This document shows positions 7,601 to 11,070 of a stretch of 11,070 nt of DNA, in pieces. A model generated the notes under the pieces. The model did not search any database, was not told the origin of the DNA, and was given only the letters and a program-made list of their open reading frames with translations. Every line of letters begins with the position of its first letter. Position 1 is the stretch's first letter. A program made the position numbers and the translations under genes. Source of the stretch: an uncultured Eubacteriales bacterium. Lineage in GTDB: Bacteria; Bacillota; Clostridia; Oscillospirales; CAG-272. The stretch covers positions 1 through 11,070 of the forward strand of contig CAKSLR010000044.1 in the NCBI GenBank assembly GCA_934467435.1, read 5' to 3'.

Positions 7601-7835
7601 ACCAGCCGCCGAAATCGTAATCGGTGCGGGTGGGGGCGGTCGGCTCTTCGACGATCTCCCCTTCTTCGATGGTGGAGGTCACCACCTCGCTGCCGTCACG
7701 GTAATCAAAGGTTACGGTGACGGTCTTTACCTCGGGTTCCGGGGTGGGGGTGGGATTACAGCTGCAGGAAGAGAAAAGCAGCAGCGCGGCGCAAAGCAGC
7801 GCGAGCGCCAGGGCAAGCCAATGGGTCTTACGCAT
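4698..7835 (-). CDS. BspA-type leucine-rich repeat lipoprotein with InlB-type B repeats
   Basis: The product is 1045 residues. The N-terminus, MRKTHWLALALALLCAALLL, is a signal peptide ending in FSSC(24)SC(26). Either Cys fits the lipobox, so the mature protein is probably lipid-anchored, followed by a Pro/Thr/Glu linker at residues 27-36. Two InlB-type B (Listeria-Bacteroides) repeats lie at residues 36-103 and 107-174, each with the FxGWFTD...TxFYALW signature; a third, degenerate copy is at about 178-240. Residues 246-980 are BspA-type LRRs (IGxyAFxxCxxLxxvxlP), interrupted by islands of the NPYLAYFFG and NTYMLYIFGG kind. The C-terminal part, with PRIYVYG and WNDYDKQLF, is the usual LRR_5 cap. 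BspA-like proteins of anaerobes often mediate adhesion; the partner here is unknown. AGGAGG lies 8 nt before the ATG, and the start overlaps the stop of the upstream LRR gene by 8 bp, which indicates coupled translation. Confidence 0.93.
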   Translation of the reverse strand: MRKTHWLALALALLCAALLLFSSCSCNPTPTPEPEVKTVTVTFDYRDGSEVVTSTIEEGEIVEEPTAPTRTDYDFGGWFTDAACTTPAAFGKIEENTTFYALWVPHNYVLIRFDTCGGAAIAPVAVKRGELLPAPEDPTREGYSFAGWFTDSEGTAPFRFSESPAESMTLYAVWRAAEGYRNVYGYVDGKLVARTVVREGEALTALSVGEEYLCNWYEGEGLAKRYDFSAPVKDDLYLYGDLYSAGLTIADGTVLSYTGAGTHVIVPAKWEGKAVTAIGAHAFKGCASLLTVKLPDRIKTVGTSAFSGCVKLQSVNLTASCTSVGAYAFSRCERLVSFGTVASLAEIADGTFLGCGMLEEITISPDVTAIGAYAFSGCGALTTLELGDKILSIGEYAFSDCTSLAAFHIPRALEELGNGALTGCSSTVEISGGNRKYKVVAGNLYGEFGTTLLKYVPGEKGESTVTLPGGVTTIAANAFYGNDTLKTLDLRGITLEAGALAGMRALEELTIDTLPAGNPYLAYFFGAPTGTANGSTGVFVPASLHTLNLASEQRRIEDNAFYGCTGLKTVTGIPSVRYIGAGAFAYTAIETLKIPATVTAIGEGAFNRCESLRSLEIEADNRAYAAFDGCLYDKSLRRLLVVPRQKTTIAFPDSVTEIASGAFFRSGVKEVVVPASVKTIGAGAFAEAAALEHLSVPFIGGSATENTYMLYIFGGTIRGSKNADGSMDYSADNAGAAPATLKKLTVTGTLTAIPDFAFAYLEDTAEFALTGEITAIGMYAYYRTAPEVVKIPATVTKIGDYAFASMSNLKEVTVPGSVGAGLGIAVFYSNSALEIIRFEEGVTVIPRATCYPYTARDSATGNTIYSSSLKEVYLPASLVEIGEMAFAYMGTYTSGALNTRFSDELRFTLPANGALKMLGKGAFYMSSVKNLTLPATLEEVGELCFAFCGKLANIAFGNEKDGSALKTLGAASFVSCTGLDTMTIYKKVTATADLPELVQFQPAEEVSYNVFENASVPRIYVYGVALYQKAPHWNDYDKQLFEIGA
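4896..7100 (-). repeat. BspA-type LRR array of the lipoprotein
   Basis: Residues 246-980 contain a repeating unit of about 23 residues with the core [I/V]-G-x-x-A-F-x-x-C-x-x-L-x-x-[V/L]-x-[L/I]-P. Clear copies are around residues 279-295, 301-317, 324-338, 370-386, 393-409, 475-490, 579-594, 601-617 and 679-695. Copies in the second half are looser and carry longer insertions. Together they should form a right-handed solenoid that presents a beta-sheet surface for binding. Confidence 0.85.
7314..7730 (-). repeat. Two InlB-type B repeats (Listeria-Bacteroides repeat)
   Basis: Residues 36-103 and 107-174 of the lipoprotein. Each runs from a V-x-F-D strand through a V-x-x-P segment (EEPTAPTRTDYDFGGW; PAPEDPTREGYSFAGW) to a closing YALW or YAVW. 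This beta-grasp-like repeat is common in surface proteins of Firmicutes and Bacteroidetes, where it usually acts as a stalk or adhesion module. A third copy at residues 178-240 retains only the outline, with NWYEGEGLAKRYDFSAP. Confidence 0.85.
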
Positions 7836-10800
7836 GATGTTCTCCTCCTTTCTTCTTTTTCAGGATGACGGCAACCAGGAGAGCCAGTGCCACAAGCCCG
7901 ACCGGCACCAGGACAAGAATCGGTGCCACGGTGGGTTCTGCCGGCTCTTCGGCGGGAGACATCCCGTACTCCCCGGCGCGGATTTCCAGGTTGGACTGCG
8001 ACACACCCTTTTCCAGATTGGCAATGATTTCTGCCGCACGCAGCAGTTTATCGCGGTTGGTGATGAAGGTCTTCTGCCCTTCGTCGGTGGCGTTATACAC
8101 GCGCAGGAGGTAGCGGACGGTCTCCGCATCCTTCAGCGTGACGGTCTCGGGCAGGCGGTCGATCATACGGATGAGGTATTCGGTACTGTTGGTCATCGAA
8201 ATCTCGTCCGAATAGGTGACCGAGCCGACATAGCGTTGCCACATATGGCTGTCGTAACGCACGCCGTTTTTCGGCACGATGACGGTCAGTTCGACCGGTT
8301 TTTCCCCTTCGCCGGGGATCAGGGTGATGAAGTTGTTATACGTCCAGCCGTCGGGCGACGCATCCGACTGGCGGCTTTCGATGATCGGCGCCTCTACCGA
8401 GAGGAAGCAGATCTCCGTCAGCCCGGTGCAGCCGTAGAATGCGGAGGAACCGAGGTTGGTGACGGTACGGGCAACCACGACCTTTTTGAGGTAGGGGTTG
8501 GTGGCAAACGCACCTTCTTCGATGCGCAGCGTACCCTCAAGCACCGTGTAGGATTCGCCCCGGATGCCGGAGGCATAAGCGACGAGTTCATAGTAAGTTG
8601 CCATTTCGGGATTGCCGTTTTCATCAACGGTTCCGCCCTCAAGCGGTTTCCGGAAGCGGCGGTAAACGGCGCCGGCTTCATCGGCGAAGAAACGCTCGCA
8701 GGCGCTGTCCACCGTGACCTCGGCAATACGGGCGATGTTCTCGTCCTCCGAGTTATAGGGTTTTGTCAGCAGGGCGCCGGGCGCCAGTTCGACAAGCGAT
8801 GCCGGGAAATGCAGGGCGCTGACGCGCGTGCCGTAGAAGGCTTCGGTGCCGAGTTTTTCGAGCGCCGGGAACGAAATTTCCGCAAAGGACGACGCACGCG
8901 CGAACGCATACGCGCCGATTTCACGGCAGGCGGGGAGCGAAAGCCCCGTGATGGCGGCGTTGCGGAAGAACGCGCCCTCACCGATCACTTCCACCTTGGG
9001 CAGCGACACCGCGGCAAGCGCTGTGGTATCGGCAAAGGCATAGCGACCGATGGTTTTTACCTCGGGGAGCGACAGCCGCTCCGCCGCGATGCCGTAGAAG
9101 GCGAAATCGCCGATCTCGGCAAGGTGATCGGCCCGGAGGTTGACAAGCCCCGAGCGGACAAAGGCGTACGCGCCGACCGTATGAATACCGGAGAGGTTCA
9201 CATCGGCAAGGGCGGTGGCGCCGAAGAAGGCGTAATCCCCTGCCTTTTCTACCGAGGCGGGAATCCCGAGCGACTTCAGGGCGGTGGCGCCGTAGAAGGC
9301 ATATGCCGGGATTTCGGTCAGCGATGCGGGGAGGGTTACCTCCTCGATGCCGACACACTCGGCAAAGCAGCCCTCACCCAGCGTGGTCACGGAGGCGGGC
9401 AGGCGCAGGTCGGAAAGCGCATCGCATCCGCGGAAGGCGAATTTGCCGATGGCGGTCAGACCGTCGCCCATGCGGAGATCGGTCAGCCGTTTGCAGTAAG
9501 CAAACGCCCCTTCGGGAATTTCGGTCAGCGTGCCCGGGAGCACAAGCGTCTCGATGCCGTAGTTGCTGATGAAGGCGCTGCCGCCGAGTTTTTCCAGCCC
9601 TTCCGGCAGGGTCAGGGTGCCCCACGCAAGGCGGGCGCAACCGGCAAATGCCGACTCCCCGATCACGCGGACGGAGGCGGGCAGGCGGAAAGAACTGAAA
9701 TACGAACAGCGGTAGAAGGCGCGGTCCCCGATCTCCCGCAGGGAGGCACCGACCGCAACGGCGATCACGGAAGAAGAGGAGAACGCCCCGTTCCCGATGA
9801 TTTCGGTACGGTTCAGGTTGACCGACTGGAGCCCCAGGGCACCGGAGAAGGCGTTCGCGCCGACCTCCCGTACCGTTTCGGGCAGGGTGTAATCGGAGAT
9901 CACGCTGCCGTTCGGCACCATGACCAGTTTCTCCATGTCTCTTGTGTAAAGGATGCCGCTCTGCACGGTCAGATATTTACTGCCCGGCTCGATGGCAAAG
10001 GCGCTGACCTCGGTCGTTCCGTAGAAGGGGGAAAGACCGATTTCATCGACTTTGGCTTCCGCACTGAACGTGATGGATTCCACGCCCGTGCAGCCGCCGA
10101 AGGCATAATCGCCGATCGAAACGCAGCCGGCGGGGATGTAGATGGTGGGCAGGCTGACACAGCTGCCGAAGGCATAGTCCCCGATATACTTGACCGACCC
10201 CTCAAAGACGAGGTTGGTCAGCGACGTGCAGCCGTTGAAGGCGGCGTAACCGATTTCGGTCATATCGCCGCGCAGCACTACGCTGTTCAGACGGGAACAC
10301 CCGAGGAATGCCTGCCGCCCGACCGAAGTGCCGGAAAGTTCCAGTTTCTGGAGCGATGTACAGTAGGCAAAGCAGTAGTTGGGGATGTTGTTCCCGGGGG
10401 ATGTCACGAGCGTGGTGAGCGAGGAACAGCTGTTGAAGGCATATTCGCCGAGCTGACCGACGCGGCTGACATCCACCTCCGTCAGGGAGGTGCAGAACGA
10501 GAACGCATTCTCGCAGATGGTGTAGCAGTTCGAAAGATCCACGGCGCGCAGGGATTTATCGCCGTAGAAGGCGAGGCGGGCAATGGTGTTGACCGAGCCG
10601 GTGTTGATGGTCTCAAGCGACTCCATATGACCGAACGCCCATTCGTCGATCTTCTTACAGGTCGACGGCAGCACAATCTCCTTCAGGTTCTCGCATCCGT
10701 AGAAGGCGGCGTACTGGATTTCCTCCACGCCCTCGGGAATGATGACCTTGGTGATGTACTTATTGTTCAGGAACGCAAGGCGGTAGATGGTGGTGATGCC

Positions 10801-11070
10801 CTTTTCGGCAGGAATCTCGACCACGCCGTTCTCGTCCCCGCGGCCGGTGTAGGATTTCAGGTAGATACTCTCGATCTCAAATTCCTCCGCCACCTGCACG
10901 CGACAGGTCGCCGAAAAGAGTTTTCCGCTTGCCGAAACGGTCACGTTCGCCCTGCCGGACTCCTTGGCGTACACCGTGCAGTGCAGCGGGTTATCGGGGT
11001 CCGGGGTGATGGTGACGTAGGAGGAAACGGTTCTCCAGGTCAGCGTCGGCGTTTCGGTGAGGTTATAGGG
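7828..11070 (-). CDS. BspA-type leucine-rich repeat surface protein, membrane-anchored at C-terminus (5' end outside window)
   Basis: 1080 residues are visible; the frame is open to the right edge, so the N-terminus and signal peptide are missing. Numbering from the edge: residues 1-62 look like a Big2-type Ig-like domain (TLTWRTVSSYVTITP ... CTVYAKESGRANVTVSA ... CRVQV). Residues 89-885 hold about 30 BspA-type LRRs. Residues 963-1020 form a helical module with the FIVAR-like signature (IDRLPETVTLKDAETVRYLL, then YNATDEGQKTFITNRDKL). After a Pro/Glu linker, residues 1047-1070 are one hydrophobic helix followed by KKKKGGEHHA. This predicts an outside solenoid held by a C-terminal membrane helix; there is no LPXTG motif. 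A GTG at 10974 is an internal Val codon within the Big2-like domain, not a start. The stop overlaps the lipoprotein start by 8 bp. Probably an adhesin; the ligand cannot be read from sequence. Confidence 0.93.
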   Translation of the reverse strand, partial: PYNLTETPTLTWRTVSSYVTITPDPDNPLHCTVYAKESGRANVTVSASGKLFSATCRVQVAEEFEIESIYLKSYTGRGDENGVVEIPAEKGITTIYRLAFLNNKYITKVIIPEGVEEIQYAAFYGCENLKEIVLPSTCKKIDEWAFGHMESLETINTGSVNTIARLAFYGDKSLRAVDLSNCYTICENAFSFCTSLTEVDVSRVGQLGEYAFNSCSSLTTLVTSPGNNIPNYCFAYCTSLQKLELSGTSVGRQAFLGCSRLNSVVLRGDMTEIGYAAFNGCTSLTNLVFEGSVKYIGDYAFGSCVSLPTIYIPAGCVSIGDYAFGGCTGVESITFSAEAKVDEIGLSPFYGTTEVSAFAIEPGSKYLTVQSGILYTRDMEKLVMVPNGSVISDYTLPETVREVGANAFSGALGLQSVNLNRTEIIGNGAFSSSSVIAVAVGASLREIGDRAFYRCSYFSSFRLPASVRVIGESAFAGCARLAWGTLTLPEGLEKLGGSAFISNYGIETLVLPGTLTEIPEGAFAYCKRLTDLRMGDGLTAIGKFAFRGCDALSDLRLPASVTTLGEGCFAECVGIEEVTLPASLTEIPAYAFYGATALKSLGIPASVEKAGDYAFFGATALADVNLSGIHTVGAYAFVRSGLVNLRADHLAEIGDFAFYGIAAERLSLPEVKTIGRYAFADTTALAAVSLPKVEVIGEGAFFRNAAITGLSLPACREIGAYAFARASSFAEISFPALEKLGTEAFYGTRVSALHFPASLVELAPGALLTKPYNSEDENIARIAEVTVDSACERFFADEAGAVYRRFRKPLEGGTVDENGNPEMATYYELVAYASGIRGESYTVLEGTLRIEEGAFATNPYLKKVVVARTVTNLGSSAFYGCTGLTEICFLSVEAPIIESRQSDASPDGWTYNNFITLIPGEGEKPVELTVIVPKNGVRYDSHMWQRYVGSVTYSDEISMTNSTEYLIRMIDRLPETVTLKDAETVRYLLRVYNATDEGQKTFITNRDKLLRAAEIIANLEKGVSQSNLEIRAGEYGMSPAEEPAEPTVAPILVLVPVGLVALALLVAVILKKKKGGEHHA
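7844..7850 (-). promoter_or_regulatory. Ribosome binding site of the lipoprotein gene, inside the upstream gene
   Basis: AAGGAGG on the minus strand ends 8 nt before the ATG at 7835. It lies within the codons for the KKGGEHHA tail of the upstream protein, so ribosomes ending there could restart directly. This supports translational coupling of the pair. Confidence 0.85.
7861..7932 (-). other. C-terminal membrane helix with basic stop-transfer tail
   Basis: Residues 1047-1070 (APILVLVPVGLVALALLVAV and on) form one hydrophobic segment of about 22 residues, followed by KKKKGG. The arrangement gives an outside N-terminal part and a short cytoplasmic tail. It resembles a sortase signal without the LPXTG pentapeptide, so the protein is likely to stay in the membrane rather than be joined to the wall. 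Confidence 0.85.
8416..10806 (-). repeat. BspA-type LRR array of the membrane-anchored protein, about 30 copies
   Basis: About 30 units with the core IG-x-x-AF-x-x-C-x-x-L-x-x-[V/L]-x-LP are countable, more regular than in the lipoprotein. Two islands interrupt it: residues 353-390, with KYLTVQSGILYTRDMEKL, and residues about 770-835, with an acidic NSEDEN and VDENGNPE stretch. Both resemble the inserted turns seen in other LRR_5 proteins. The DNA keeps identical 12-mers encoding AFYG at 6147 (in the neighbouring gene), 8830, 9089-9102, 9289 and 10561. Confidence 0.88.
10885..11070 (-). other. Big2-like (bacterial Ig-like) domain, partial
   Basis: The first 62 visible residues contain the pattern L-T-W ... 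V-T-I-T-P ... V-Y-A-K-E-S-G-R-A-N-V-T-V-S-A-S-G ... C-R-V-Q-V. This matches the second half of a Big2-type domain (WSSSN...VTGxxxGxAxITAT...xxxCxVTV). More such domains, and the signal peptide, may lie to the right of the window. The assignment is by eye. Confidence 0.65.

Noticed and set aside
4443..7868. Open frame of 1141 codons on the plus strand opposite the LRR lipoprotein gene
   Set aside because: The product is a low-complexity Gly/Ala/Arg-rich chain, as expected of the antisense of a GC-rich LRR gene. It has no plausible start signals and runs across the palindrome and the promoter.
8830..10572. CRISPR-like or other direct-repeat DNA array
   Set aside because: The recurring strings are spaced by coding LRR units, differ in length and flanks, and are explained by the conserved AFYG turn.
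10972..10974. GTG at 10974 as the start codon of the right-edge LRR gene
   Set aside because: It lies inside a Big2-like domain whose sequence continues in frame to the window edge, no signal peptide follows, and no ribosome binding site precedes it.
13..11070. Prophage, transposon, toxin-antitoxin or defence genes
   Set aside because: All coding sequence is explained by three surface-type genes; no integrase, transposase, nuclease or small paired genes are visible.

Overview
The window holds three large genes, all on the minus strand, and all encode exported, repeat-built surface or secreted proteins. The combination of dockerin, cohesin-like domain, BspA-type leucine-rich repeats (LRR_5), InlB-type B repeats and Big2-like domain, with strong GGAGG ribosome binding sites and a Gram-positive style membrane-anchor tail, suggests an anaerobic Clostridia-type Firmicute. 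An uncultivated gut member of the Oscillospiraceae/Christensenellales kind is the best guess. This is inference from protein types and base composition; there is no marker gene.

Layout in transcription order (right to left). Positions 11070-7828 carry the 3' part of a gene that enters from the right edge: Big2-like domain, about 30 BspA-type LRRs, a helical FIVAR-like module, one membrane helix and a basic tail. Its stop codon overlaps the start of the next gene by 8 bp. Positions 7835-4698 encode a predicted lipoprotein with two to three InlB-type B repeats followed by a BspA-type LRR domain. The two genes look like a translationally coupled surface operon whose LRR proteins are held in the membrane by different anchors (C-terminal helix and N-terminal lipid).

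Positions 4697-4330 are non-coding. They hold a 32-bp perfect palindrome just after the lipoprotein stop (probable terminator), a second hairpin, a run of roughly phased A-tracts, and a consensus sigma-A promoter (TTGACA, 17 bp, TATAAT with extended -10) driving the third gene. Positions 4329-13 encode a 1438-residue secreted protein: signal peptide, about 22 copies of a Cys3-His module, a cohesin-like beta domain and a C-terminal type I-like dockerin.

Together the region reads as a cell-surface adhesion/assembly locus. The dockerin protein is expected to plug into a cohesin-bearing partner encoded elsewhere, while the two LRR proteins present repeat surfaces outside the membrane. No RNA genes, CRISPR arrays, mobile elements or phage genes were seen. 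The most unusual item is the long array of possible extracellular metal-binding or disulfide modules fused to cohesin-like and dockerin domains.
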